A stretch of DNA of 64,000 nucleotides from contig NZ_CP021108.1 in the NCBI RefSeq assembly GCF_002119685.1, positions 4,030,001 through 4,094,000 on the forward strand, in the 5' to 3' direction. This DNA is from Bordetella genomosp. 8 (GTDB taxonomy: Bacteria > Pseudomonadota > Gammaproteobacteria > Burkholderiales > Burkholderiaceae_B). Numbering within the stretch: the stretch's first letter is position 1; each line of letters begins with the position of its first letter. The notes under the pieces were generated by a model, which was not told the DNA's origin, made no database searches, and saw only the letters and a program-made list of their open reading frames with translations. Of the stretch, positions 47,747 through 55,715 are shown piece by piece. Position numbers and translations under genes: made by a program.

Positions 47747-48499
47747 ATGAATCATCCGCCGTCGTCGGCCGTACCGCTGGGCAGTCCTCTTTACGAGCAG
47801 ATCAAGCAGGCCATCCTGGGCGCCCTGGCCCATGGAGAATGGAAACAGGGCGAAGCCATCCCGCCCGAAAAAGTGCTGGCCGAACGGTTCGGCGTGTCCA
47901 TAGGAACGCTGCGCAAGGCCGTGGACGAACTGGCGGCCGAGAATATCCTGATCCGGCACCAGGGCCGCGGCACCTATGTCGCCGTGCACACGCGCAATTC
48001 GCACTTCTTCAAGTTCTTCCGCATCGTGCGGCAGGATGGCGAGAAATCCTATCCCACGACCGAGCTGATGCGCTTCCGCCGCACCCGGGCTTCCGCCCTG
48101 GCCCGCGAAAAGCTGGGCCTGCCGTCGGGCAGCCACGTCTTCGAGTTCAACAACGTGCTGTCGCTGCACGGCGAGGTCGTGATGGTAGATGAAGTCAGCC
48201 TGCCGGAAAACCTTTTTCCCGGGATGACCGAACGCCACCTGCGCGAACGCCCGAGCACCTTGTATAGTCTGTACCAGGACATGTTCGGCGTGAACGTCAT
48301 CGCAACCGACGAACGCCTGCGCACCTGCCGCGCCAGCGCCACGCACGCGCCCTGGCTGGGCGTGCCGGAAGGCGAACCCCTGCTGCAGATCCGCCGCGTG
48401 GCCTATTCCTATCACCGCCAGCCGGTGGAATGGCGTGTTTCCCATGTGAATACCGAAGCCTACGAATACCTGGGCCAGGAGTACACGGGCGGCGCCTGA
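47747..48499 (+). CDS. GntR-family regulator with UTRA domain (HutC subfamily)
   Basis: A 250-residue regulator. The winged helix reads PLYEQIKQAILGALAHGEWKQGEAIPPEKVLAERFGVSIGTLRKAVDEL, then IRHQGRGTYVAVH. The UTRA effector domain has FEFNNVLSLHGEVVMVDEVSLPENLFPG, ENL/TLYSLYQDMFGV and the closing IRRVAYSYHRQPVEWRVSHVNTEAYEYLG. It heads the sugar-acid block and is 29 bases before the dehydrogenase gene. An AT-rich segment (CATATAAATCATATATATAATG near 47660-47683) just upstream may combine promoter and operator. Start ATG 47747. Confidence 0.92.
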   Translation: MNHPPSSAVPLGSPLYEQIKQAILGALAHGEWKQGEAIPPEKVLAERFGVSIGTLRKAVDELAAENILIRHQGRGTYVAVHTRNSHFFKFFRIVRQDGEKSYPTTELMRFRRTRASALAREKLGLPSGSHVFEFNNVLSLHGEVVMVDEVSLPENLFPGMTERHLRERPSTLYSLYQDMFGVNVIATDERLRTCRASATHAPWLGVPEGEPLLQIRRVAYSYHRQPVEWRVSHVNTEAYEYLGQEYTGGA

Positions 48500-48528
48500 C
48501 CGGCGGCACGCCTGCCTGGGACATCGTC

Positions 48529-49401
48529 ATGGATATCGGATTTATCGGTTTGGGCAATATGGGCCGCGCGATCGCGGCCAACCTGATCAAGGGCGGCCAC
48601 GCCCTGACTGTGTGGAACAGATCGCCGCAAGCCGCGGCGCCCCTGCGCGAATTGGGTGCGCGCATCGCCGACGATCCATCGCAGGCCTGCGAGGCCGATG
48701 TCGTCTTCAGCATGCTGGCCGACGACCAGGCAGTCGCCCAGGTGTTCCTGGACGGCGGCGCGCTGTCGCGCATGCGCAAGGGATCGGTGCACGTCAACAT
48801 GGCCACCATCTCGATCCCTGCCGCGCGGCGGCTGGCCGATGCCCATGCCGCGCAAGGCGTGGGCTACGTCGCCGCGCCGGTAATGGGACGCCCCGACGCC
48901 GCGGCCGCCGCCAAACTCACCCTGCTGGTCGCGGGCGAGCCGGATGCGGTACGTATCGCCGAACCCCTGTTCGGCCTGGTCGGACACAAGACGGTCATGC
49001 TGGGCGAGGCGCCCTACAAGGCCAACGCCCTGAAGCTGACGGTGAACTTCATCCTGACCAGCGCGGTGGAAGCGCTGGCGGAAGGCACCGCGCTGGCCAA
49101 GGCGTACGGCATAGAGACAGGCACGGTGGTGGACCTGCTGACCAGCACCATCCTGCCCGGGCCGTTGCATACCGGCTATGGCGCCCTGATGACCAAGGGC
49201 AGCTATGAACCCGCCAGCTTCCGCGCCCGCCTGGGCCTGAAAGACGTGCTGCTGGCGCAGGAGGCCGCGCGCGAAGCGGGCGCCGCCCTGCCGCTGTCCG
49301 AGGTCGTGGCCGCCAGCATGCGCGAGGCCGTCGACCAGGGCTTGGGCGACCATGACCTCGCGGTACTGGGGCAGGTGGCGCTGAACCGCATCAAGCGGTG
49401 A
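48529..49401 (+). CDS. Beta-hydroxyacid dehydrogenase (3-hydroxyisobutyrate dehydrogenase family)
   Basis: A 290-residue NAD(P)-dependent enzyme. The N-terminal Rossmann motif is GFIGLGNMG (residues 4-12); Arg in VWNRSP after strand 2 points to NADP. The substrate-binding and catalytic segments deviate slightly from tartronate-semialdehyde reductase (GRPDAAAAAKLTLLVAG, and YKANALKLTVNF with the catalytic Lys). It is probably cotranscribed with the GntR gene. No aldolase (garL) is nearby, so assignment as GarR is not supported; a related short-chain hydroxyacid or glyoxylate-type reductase is equally possible. It ends nine bases from the convergent kdgD. Confidence 0.88.
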   Translation: MDIGFIGLGNMGRAIAANLIKGGHALTVWNRSPQAAAPLRELGARIADDPSQACEADVVFSMLADDQAVAQVFLDGGALSRMRKGSVHVNMATISIPAARRLADAHAAQGVGYVAAPVMGRPDAAAAAKLTLLVAGEPDAVRIAEPLFGLVGHKTVMLGEAPYKANALKLTVNFILTSAVEALAEGTALAKAYGIETGTVVDLLTSTILPGPLHTGYGALMTKGSYEPASFRARLGLKDVLLAQEAAREAGAALPLSEVVAASMREAVDQGLGDHDLAVLGQVALNRIKR

Positions 49402-49410
49402 GCGCGCGCC

Positions 49411-50325
49411 TTACTGTGCGCCCAGTTTCCTGATCAGGGCATCCAGCGCGCCGCTTTCCTCTTCGTTCAGATCGGTCAGTGGCGCGCGCACGGGGCCGGC
49501 ATCCCGGCCGACCAGGCGGGCGCCGGCCTTGACGATACTTACCGCATAGCCCGCGCGGCGGTTGCGGATTTCCAGGTACGGCAGGAAGAATTCGTCCAGC
49601 AGCTTGCCGACGGTGGCGTGGTCGTCGCTGGCGATGGCGCGATAGAACTGCATCGCCGTCCTGGGAATGAAGTTGAACACGGCCGACGAATACACCGGCA
49701 CGCCCAGGGCCTTGTAGGCCGCGGCGTAGACCTCGGCGGTGGGCAGGCCGCCCAGATAGGCGAAACGGTCGCCCATGGCACGGCGCACGCGCACCATGTT
49801 TTCGATATCGCCCACGCCGTCCTTGAAGCCGATCAGGTTGGGGCAGCGATCGGCGACGCGCCGCAGGTGGTCCGGTCCGAGCCGCGAATTCGCGCGGTTG
49901 TAGACGATCACCCCTATCTTCAAGGACTTGCAGACCTGCTCCACGTGCGCGGCGATGCCGTCGGCGCTGGCTTCGGTCAGGTAATGCGGCATCAGCAGGA
50001 TGCCCTTGGCCCCCAGGCGTTCGGCTTCCTGTGCATAGGCGATCGCGGTACGCGTGGGGCCGCCGGCCCCGGCCAGGATGGGAACCTTGCCCGCGCAGGT
50101 CTCGACCGCGGTCCGGATGACGTCGGCGTACTCCGCCGGCGCCAGCGAAAAGTATTCGCCCGTGCCACCCGCCGCGAACAGCGCGCTGGCGCCGTAGGGC
50201 GCCAGCCATTCCAGGCGTTCGATATAGGTCTTGGGGCGGAAATCGCCCTGCTCGTCGAAATCCGTGATGGGAAACGACAGCAGGCCCTGCGAGATGATTT
50301 GCTTGAGTTCTAGCGGCGTGGTCAT
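49411..50325 (-). CDS. kdgD: 5-dehydro-4-deoxyglucarate dehydratase
   Basis: Class I aldolase-superfamily enzyme (DHDPS fold, 304 residues) converting 5-keto-4-deoxy-D-glucarate to 2-oxoglutarate semialdehyde, CO2 and water. The Schiff-base Lys is in [13 protein letters not shown], the catalytic Tyr in [11 protein letters not shown], and [17 protein letters not shown] matches the substrate loop. The family name is further supported by divergent transcription from garD, whose product it consumes. The next enzyme, 2-oxoglutarate semialdehyde dehydrogenase, is not in the window. Confidence 0.94.
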   Translation of the reverse strand: MTTPLELKQIISQGLLSFPITDFDEQGDFRPKTYIERLEWLAPYGASALFAAGGTGEYFSLAPAEYADVIRTAVETCAGKVPILAGAGGPTRTAIAYAQEAERLGAKGILLMPHYLTEASADGIAAHVEQVCKSLKIGVIVYNRANSRLGPDHLRRVADRCPNLIGFKDGVGDIENMVRVRRAMGDRFAYLGGLPTAEVYAAAYKALGVPVYSSAVFNFIPRTAMQFYRAIASDDHATVGKLLDEFFLPYLEIRNRRAGYAVSIVKAGARLVGRDAGPVRAPLTDLNEEESGALDALIRKLGAQ

Positions 50326-50370
50326 GGGTGCGCGTACCGGGACAGTTGGCGGGGCGGTTGATAGTTATAC

Positions 50371-50383
50371 GTTATCGTACAAC
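50371..50383 (-). promoter_or_regulatory. Operator-like site on the kdgD side
   Basis: Read on the minus strand this is GTTGTACGATAAC, 46 bases upstream of the kdgD start. It matches 12 of 13 bases of a second copy, in opposite orientation, on the garD side. Confidence 0.6.
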
Positions 50384-50467
50384 ACCAAGGGCCTGGCGGC
50401 AATCGTGTACATGCCCACTCACACATTCGCTGGGCGCCGTCACTTGGCTGACAAGTTTGCCCACCTC

Positions 50468-50480
50468 GTTGTACGATGAC
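50468..50480 (+). promoter_or_regulatory. Operator-like site on the garD side
   Basis: GTTGTACGATGAC lies 36 bases upstream of the garD start. Together with its mirror copy at 50371-50383 it forms a symmetrical pair in the 190-base divergent promoter region, as expected for one regulator controlling both genes. Confidence 0.6.
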
Positions 50481-50515
50481 AAACATGCGCCCCGCATGAC
50501 TGCTCCCGAACCGCC

Positions 50516-52087
50516 ATGTCCGAACTACGCGTTTCCCCAGACTCCCTCGCGCCTCTTTACATCCGCATCCATGACGACGACAACGTCGCCATCGTGGTCA
50601 ATGACGGTGGCCTGCCGGCGGGCAGCGCCTTCAGCGATGGCCTGGTCCTGCGCGAAGCGGTGCCGCAAGGCCATAAGGTCGCGCTGCGCGACCTGGGCGA
50701 AGGCGACGCCATCGTCCGCTATGGCGTGATCATCGGCTACGCGTCGCGGGCCCTGCCCCGCGGCAGCTGGGTGAACGAACGCGTCACCACCCTGCCCGCC
50801 CCGCCCGCGCTGGACGCGCTGCCCATCTCCACCCGCGTGCCGCCCGCGCCCGAGCCGCTGGAAGGCTACACCTTCATGGGATATCGCAATGCCGATGGCT
50901 CCGTCGGCACACGCAATATCCTGGCCATCACCACCACCGTGCAGTGCGTCTCCGGCGTGGTCGAGCACGCCGTGCGGCGCATACGCGCCGAGTTGCTGCC
51001 GCGCTATCCGAACGTGGATGACGTGGTCGGGCTGGAGCACACCTACGGCTGCGGCGTGGCCATCGACGCGCCCGACGCCATCATTCCGATCCGCACGCTG
51101 CGCAATATCGCCCTCAACCCGAATTTCGGCGGTACCGCGATGATGGTCAGCCTGGGCTGTGAAAAGCTGCAGCCCGACCGGCTGATGCCGCCGGGCAGCA
51201 TTCCGATCGCGGGCGGCGGCAACCGCGTCGATACCGTCACGCTGCAGGATGACGCCCACGTCGGCTTCGAATCCATGGTGACATCCATCATGGACACCGC
51301 CGAGCGCCACCTGGCGATACTGGATGCGCGCCGCCGGGTCGTATGCCCGGTGTCGGACCTGGTGGTGGGGGTGCAATGCGGCGGCAGCGATGCGTTTTCC
51401 GGCATCACGGCGAATCCGGCCGTGGGCTATGCCAGCGACCTGCTGGTACGCGCCGGTGCCACCGTCATGTTCTCGGAAAATACCGAAGTGCGCGACGGCA
51501 TCGCGCAGTTGACGGCGCGCGCCGCCACGCCAGAAGTGGCGCAAGCCCTGATACGCGAAATGGCCTGGTACGACGCCTACCTCGCGCGCGGCAATGCGGA
51601 TCGCAGCGCCAACACATCCCCTGGCAACAAGAAAGGCGGGCTGTCGAACATCGTCGAGAAAGCCATGGGATCGATCGCGAAGTCCGGACGTTCGGCGATT
51701 TCCGGCGTACTGGCGCCAGGCGAAAAGCTGGCGACCCGCGGCCTGGTGTACACGGCCACGCCCGCCAGCGACTTCATCTGCGGCACGCTGCAGCTGGCGG
51801 CGGGCATGAACCTGCACGTGTTCACGACGGGACGCGGCACGCCTTACGGGCTGGCCGAGGTACCGGTCATCAAGGTGGCCACGCGCAACGACCTGGCGCG
51901 GCGCTGGCACGACCTGATGGACGTGAACGCCGGCCGCATCGCGACCGGCGAGGCGACGATTGCCGACATCGGCTGGGAACTCTTCAACACCATGCTGGAC
52001 GTGGCCAGCGGCCGCAAGAAAAGCCGCGCGGAAGCGCTGCGGCTGCATAATGCGCTGGCCTTGTTCAATCCGGCGCCGGTGACCTGA
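50516..52087 (+). CDS. garD: Galactarate dehydratase
   Basis: UxaA/GarD-family dehydratase of 523 residues, the same length as the E. coli enzyme as I recall it and very similar throughout. It converts galactarate (mucate) to 5-dehydro-4-deoxy-D-glucarate. Recognised by [112 protein letters not shown] and the C-terminal FNPAPVT. The SAF domain is at residues ~10-90. The product feeds KdgD, encoded divergently. Confidence 0.96.
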   Translation: MSELRVSPDSLAPLYIRIHDDDNVAIVVNDGGLPAGSAFSDGLVLREAVPQGHKVALRDLGEGDAIVRYGVIIGYASRALPRGSWVNERVTTLPAPPALDALPISTRVPPAPEPLEGYTFMGYRNADGSVGTRNILAITTTVQCVSGVVEHAVRRIRAELLPRYPNVDDVVGLEHTYGCGVAIDAPDAIIPIRTLRNIALNPNFGGTAMMVSLGCEKLQPDRLMPPGSIPIAGGGNRVDTVTLQDDAHVGFESMVTSIMDTAERHLAILDARRRVVCPVSDLVVGVQCGGSDAFSGITANPAVGYASDLLVRAGATVMFSENTEVRDGIAQLTARAATPEVAQALIREMAWYDAYLARGNADRSANTSPGNKKGGLSNIVEKAMGSIAKSGRSAISGVLAPGEKLATRGLVYTATPASDFICGTLQLAAGMNLHVFTTGRGTPYGLAEVPVIKVATRNDLARRWHDLMDVNAGRIATGEATIADIGWELFNTMLDVASGRKKSRAEALRLHNALALFNPAPVT

Positions 52088-52142
52088 AGCGGGCGGGCCG
52101 ACGCCGGCGCCAGGGCCGGCCGGTGCCCTGAAACCAGCGGGC

Positions 52143-52787
52143 CTAGGCTGCGTCCGGTTGCGCGTCTGGCGCGGCTTGCGCGAACGCCGGCAGGGCCAGG
52201 CAGGCGGCGTCGATGCGCACGATGGTGGGCATGGCGGAAAGGTCGCAATCCAGCCGGCGCGCGTTGTAGACCTGCGGCACCAGGCAGGCATCGGCCAGCG
52301 TGGGCGCATCGCCATGGCAGAAAGCACCGGTGTCCGGCGAATCCGCCAACATGCGCTCCAGCGCCAGCAGGCCGCTTTCCACCCAATGCCGATACCAGGT
52401 GTCGCGCGCCTGGTCCGGCAGATCGAGTTCGCGCTTGAGATAACGCAGCACGCGCAGATTGTTCAGCGGATGGATGTCGCAGGCGATGCCCTGGGCCAGC
52501 GCGCGCACCCGGGCGCGGGCGATGGGCGTGTCCGGCAGCAGCGGCGGCTGGGGATGGGTTTCATCCAGGTATTCGATGATGGCCATCGATTGCGTCAGCA
52601 CGGCGTCGCCATCGACCAGCGTCGGCACCAGCGCCTGCGGATTCAGCCGCGTGTATTCCGGCTTGAGCTGCTGCCCGCCATCCTTGACCAGATGCACCGG
52701 AACGTATTCATACGGCAATCCCTTCAGGTTCAGCGCGATGCGCACGCGATAGGCGGCCGAACTGCGGAAGTAGCTGTATAGCTGCAT
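52143..52787 (-). CDS. maiA: Maleylacetoacetate isomerase (zeta-class GST)
   Basis: Glutathione-dependent isomerase of 214 residues acting in tyrosine or homogentisate (or gentisate) breakdown. The zeta-class catalytic motif is LYSYFRSSAAYRVRIALNLKG near the N-terminus. The rest matches: NPQALVPTLVDGDAVLTQSMAIIEYLDE, ACDIHPLNNLRVL, and the C-terminal FCHGDAPTLADACLVPQVYNARR. AGGAG precedes the ATG at 52787. No homogentisate dioxygenase is adjacent, so the pathway partner is elsewhere. Confidence 0.93.
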   Translation of the reverse strand: MQLYSYFRSSAAYRVRIALNLKGLPYEYVPVHLVKDGGQQLKPEYTRLNPQALVPTLVDGDAVLTQSMAIIEYLDETHPQPPLLPDTPIARARVRALAQGIACDIHPLNNLRVLRYLKRELDLPDQARDTWYRHWVESGLLALERMLADSPDTGAFCHGDAPTLADACLVPQVYNARRLDCDLSAMPTIVRIDAACLALPAFAQAAPDAQPDAA

Positions 52788-52822
52788 GCGGACTCCTGGC
52801 GTCGATGTTCGTGCGGGCTCGT

Positions 52823-53821
52823 TCAACCTGCCGGCCGCGACGGCGGAACCGCGTCGGCGGTCTTGCGGGACAGGCCCTTGGGCAACGGGAAGGCGACGTT
52901 CTCTTCCAGCCCCGGCATGGTCCTGACCGACACCGCGCCCAATTCCCTTACCCGGTCGATCACCTGGCGCACCAGCACTTCCGGCGCCGACGCCCCGGCG
53001 GTGATGCCGATGCGCTCGCGCCCCCGCAGCCAGGCCGGATCGATGCCTTCGGCGCCGTCGACCAGATACGCGGTGACGCCCTTGCGTTCCGCGACTTCAC
53101 GCAGGCGATTGGAATTCGAGCTGTTGGGACTACCCACCACCAGCACCAGATCGCACTCCGGCGCCAGCACCTTGACGGCATCCTGGCGGTTCTGCGTCGC
53201 GTAGCAGATATCGCTCTTGCGCGGTTCGACGATGGCGGGGAAGCGCGCCTTGAGCGCCGCGGCCACGGCCGCCGCGTCGTCCACAGACAAGGTGGTCTGC
53301 GTGACGAAGGCCAGCTGTTCGGGGTCGGTCACGCGCAAGGCCTGCACGTCTTCGACCGTTTCGACCAGGTACATGCCGTCGCGCGACTGGCCCAGCGTGC
53401 CTTCGACTTCAGGATGGCCCTTGTGGCCGATCATGATGATCTCGCGTCCCGCGGCCCGCATGCGGGCGACCTCGACGTGCACCTTGGTGACGAGCGGGCA
53501 CGTGGCATCGAAAACCTGCAGGCCGCGCCGCTCGGCCTCGGCCCGTATGGCTTTGGATACGCCGTGCGCCGAGAACACCACGATTGCGCCGGGAGGCGCA
53601 TCGTCGAGCTCGTCGATGAAGACGGCGCCCTTGCGCCGCAGGTCTTCGACCACGTAGCGGTTATGGACGATCTCATGCCGCACGTAGATTGGCGCACCAT
53701 GCAGTTCCAGCGCCCGCTCGACGATGTCGATGGCACGATCGACGCCGGCACAGAAGCCGCGCGGCTGCGCCAGCAGAACCTCGGCCCCCGGCGCGGTGAC
53801 GGTATCGACGGTGCCGCTCAT
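52823..53821 (-). CDS. ispH: 4-hydroxy-3-methylbut-2-enyl diphosphate reductase
   Basis: Last enzyme of the MEP isoprenoid pathway, producing IPP and DMAPP with a [4Fe-4S] cluster. 332 residues. The three cluster cysteines are in [24 protein letters not shown] and [12 protein letters not shown]. Also seen: [20 protein letters not shown] and the catalytic Glu in that motif, and [11 protein letters not shown]. The ATG shares its first base with the fkpB stop (TGATG), so translation is coupled. A GTG one codon earlier is possible. Confidence 0.96.
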   Translation of the reverse strand: MSGTVDTVTAPGAEVLLAQPRGFCAGVDRAIDIVERALELHGAPIYVRHEIVHNRYVVEDLRRKGAVFIDELDDAPPGAIVVFSAHGVSKAIRAEAERRGLQVFDATCPLVTKVHVEVARMRAAGREIIMIGHKGHPEVEGTLGQSRDGMYLVETVEDVQALRVTDPEQLAFVTQTTLSVDDAAAVAAALKARFPAIVEPRKSDICYATQNRQDAVKVLAPECDLVLVVGSPNSSNSNRLREVAERKGVTAYLVDGAEGIDPAWLRGRERIGITAGASAPEVLVRQVIDRVRELGAVSVRTMPGLEENVAFPLPKGLSRKTADAVPPSRPAG

Positions 53822-54297
53822 CACAGGACTCCCAGGATCTGGACATCCACCCGCAGGGCGGTGCCCGCCAGCGGGTGATTGAAATCGAACAGCGCGCCGT
53901 CATCGTCCAGCGACTTCAGCACACCCGAGTAGCGACCGCCATTGGGCGCCTGGAATTCGACCAGGTCGCCCGGCTCGAAGGCGGCGTCGGCGCCGGCGTG
54001 TTCGGCCAGCATGGCGCGGCTGACGCGCTGGATCAGTTCGGGATTGCGGTCGCCGTAGGCCTGCGTGGGCGGCAGGGTCACGCTGAACTCGCTGCCTTCG
54101 GGCTGGTCCAGCAGCGCGGCTTCCATGCCGGGCGCCCACTGGCCCATGCCCAGCTGCAACGTGGCCGGGCGGCCGGTAAAGGTATCCGCGAAGACCGAAC
54201 CTTCGCCCGGCCCGGAGGCAAGGACGATGCGGTAATGCAGGGTCAGGTAGGAATCCGGACGGACAAAAACGTTCGTGCTGGGCGTAGCGGTGCTCAA
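53821..54297 (-). CDS. fkpB: FKBP-type peptidyl-prolyl isomerase (SlpA/FkpB-like)
   Basis: Cytosolic SlyD/SlpA-like prolyl isomerase and chaperone, 158 residues. The FKBP core is split by an insert-in-flap domain, visible as [46 protein letters not shown], the [15 protein letters not shown] segment and [21 protein letters not shown]. The start is a TTG (54297) preceded by GGTGG; no ATG lies near the N-terminus. The operon fkpB-ispH is conserved in many Proteobacteria. Confidence 0.93.
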   Translation of the reverse strand: MSTATPSTNVFVRPDSYLTLHYRIVLASGPGEGSVFADTFTGRPATLQLGMGQWAPGMEAALLDQPEGSEFSVTLPPTQAYGDRNPELIQRVSRAMLAEHAGADAAFEPGDLVEFQAPNGGRYSGVLKSLDDDGALFDFNHPLAGTALRVDVQILGVL

Positions 54298-54370
54298 GAT
54301 ATGCCACCGTAATGGGGTGAATCCGCCATTTTAGTCTTAGCGCGCCAGCCCGCCCGCCAGGAGCCCATCC

Positions 54371-55051
54371 ATGCCTGCTTCCAAGCCGTCCGTCCCCGAC
54401 GCCGAACGCCCTCGCGAACGCCTGCTGCGCCACGGCGCCGCCGTGTTGACCGACGCCGAACTGCTGTCGGTCGTCCTGCGCACCGGCACGCCGGGCCGGC
54501 CGGTGGTCGCGCTGGCGCATGAAATCCTCGCCCATTTCGACGGCCTGCGCGGCCTGCTCGGGGCAAGCGCCGACGCCCTGGTGCGTATCCGCGGCCTGGG
54601 GCTGGCCAAGGCCTGCCAATTGCAGAGCGTGCTGGAGCTGGCGCGCCGTGCCATGCACGAAGAGCTTACGGAAAGCTGCGCGCTGGATCAGCCCGGGCGT
54701 GTCAAGCAATACTGCGTGGCGATGCTCGGGCACCATGAAGTCGAGCATTGCATCGCCCTGTATCTGGACAACCGCCTGCGCCTGATCGCGACCGGCGAGG
54801 TGGCGCGCGGCACCCTGGCTCATGCCTCGGTCTACCCGCGCGAGGTCGTGCGGGACGCGCTGCGGCACCACGCGGCGGCGCTGATACTGGCGCACAACCA
54901 TCCCTCCGGACTGGCGGTGCCCAGCGATGCCGACGAACGCCTGACCCGCCATCTCCGGCAGGCGCTGGCACTGGTCGACGTACGCCTGCTGGATCACCTG
55001 ATCGTCGCCGGCGGCGCCGCGCTGTCGATGGCCGAACAGGGACGGATGTAA
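54371..55051 (+). CDS. radC: RadC/YeeS-type JAB-domain protein
   Basis: A 226-residue protein with an N-terminal UPF0758 helix-hairpin-helix domain (PRERLLRHGAAVLTDAELLSVVLRTG, LVRIRGLGLAKACQLQSVLELARR) and a C-terminal JAB/MPN+ metal domain with LILAHNHPSGLAVPSDADERLTRHL. The HxH-x10-D zinc motif is intact, so a metal-dependent hydrolase activity is plausible, although the historical recombination-repair role has not held up. Divergent from fkpB. Confidence 0.93.
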   Translation: MPASKPSVPDAERPRERLLRHGAAVLTDAELLSVVLRTGTPGRPVVALAHEILAHFDGLRGLLGASADALVRIRGLGLAKACQLQSVLELARRAMHEELTESCALDQPGRVKQYCVAMLGHHEVEHCIALYLDNRLRLIATGEVARGTLAHASVYPREVVRDALRHHAAALILAHNHPSGLAVPSDADERLTRHLRQALALVDVRLLDHLIVAGGAALSMAEQGRM

Positions 55052-55170
55052 CGCCCAGGGCGGCGCGGCGCCCACTTCTTGCGGATTTGGCGGAATCCGG
55101 GCTAGAATGCCGAGTTCTCTCTGGATACGTGGTGGATGCTCGGGACCGATCCCGACCAAGACTAGGCCAA

Positions 55171-55259
55171 GGACCAAGGACCAAGGACCAAGGGCCAAGA
55201 CCCAGGACCAAGGGCCAAGACCCAGGACCAAGGGCCAAGACCCAGGACCAAGGCCAAGA
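55171..55259. repeat. Short tandem repeat upstream of rpmE2
   Basis: Begins with three GGACCAA heptamers (55171-55191), then three identical 20-base units (AGGGCCAAGACCCAGGACCA at 55191-55210, 55211-55230 and 55231-55250) and a partial unit. It fills most of the gap between radC and the L31 gene and ends 64 bases before the L31 start, so it probably lies in or just before the leader. Confidence 0.9.
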
Positions 55260-55323
55260 TCGCTGATCTCGGTCACAGCCCTTGATCACACCCACCGGCG
55301 ACCCGCACTCTCAGGAAATAGCC

Positions 55324-55590
55324 ATGAAGCAGAATACCCATCCCGAATACCGCGAAGTGGTATTCATGGACGTCCAGACCGGCGACAAGTTCGTCATCGG
55401 TTCCACCGTCACGACCCGCGAAACCATTGACCTGGACGGCAAGACCTACCCGCTGTTCAAGTGCGACGTGTCGTCCAAGTCGCACCCCTTCTATACCGGC
55501 GCGCAGACCCGCATCGTCGAAACCGGCCGCGTTGAAAAATTCCGCGCCCGTTTCGCCCGCACCACCGGCGCCGCCAAGACCGCCGGCTGA
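55324..55590 (+). CDS. rpmE2: 50S ribosomal protein L31 type B
   Basis: 88-residue type B L31. It begins MKQNTHPEYREVVFMDVQTG and has GKTYPLFKCDVSSKSHPFYTG and the RVEKFRARF ending. It lacks the CxxC zinc motif of L31 type A, which identifies the zinc-independent paralogue; in several bacteria that form is induced under zinc limitation by loss of Zur repression. No Zur box was recognised upstream, where the tandem repeat lies. AGGAA precedes the ATG. A terminator follows. Confidence 0.95.
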   Translation: MKQNTHPEYREVVFMDVQTGDKFVIGSTVTTRETIDLDGKTYPLFKCDVSSKSHPFYTGAQTRIVETGRVEKFRARFARTTGAAKTAG

Positions 55591-55616
55591 TCCGTTCGGA
55601 CCGTTCGGCGCGTACG

Positions 55617-55646
55617 AAAAAGCAGCCTGCGGGCTGCTTTTTTTTG
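55617..55646 (+). terminator. Rho-independent terminator after rpmE2
   Basis: AAAGCAGCC and GGGCTGCTTT pair around a small loop, followed by a run of T residues. It lies 27 bases after the L31 stop. Confidence 0.9.
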
Positions 55647-55715
55647 CCGCCGCTTTTCGACTCGCCATACATCCCGAGACAGAACCACGGCCATCTATCC
55701 GGTACATTACGCTCC

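Noticed and set aside
47747-49401. Naming the beta-hydroxyacid dehydrogenase GarR (tartronate-semialdehyde reductase)
   Set aside because: The GarL aldolase that makes its substrate is absent and KdgD takes the alternative route, so the name would be unsupported.
55107-55276. Gly/Leu/Trp/Pro-repeat peptide read from the minus strand at 55150-55270
   Set aside because: It is only the translation of the short tandem repeat upstream of rpmE2. No start signal and no support outside the repeat.
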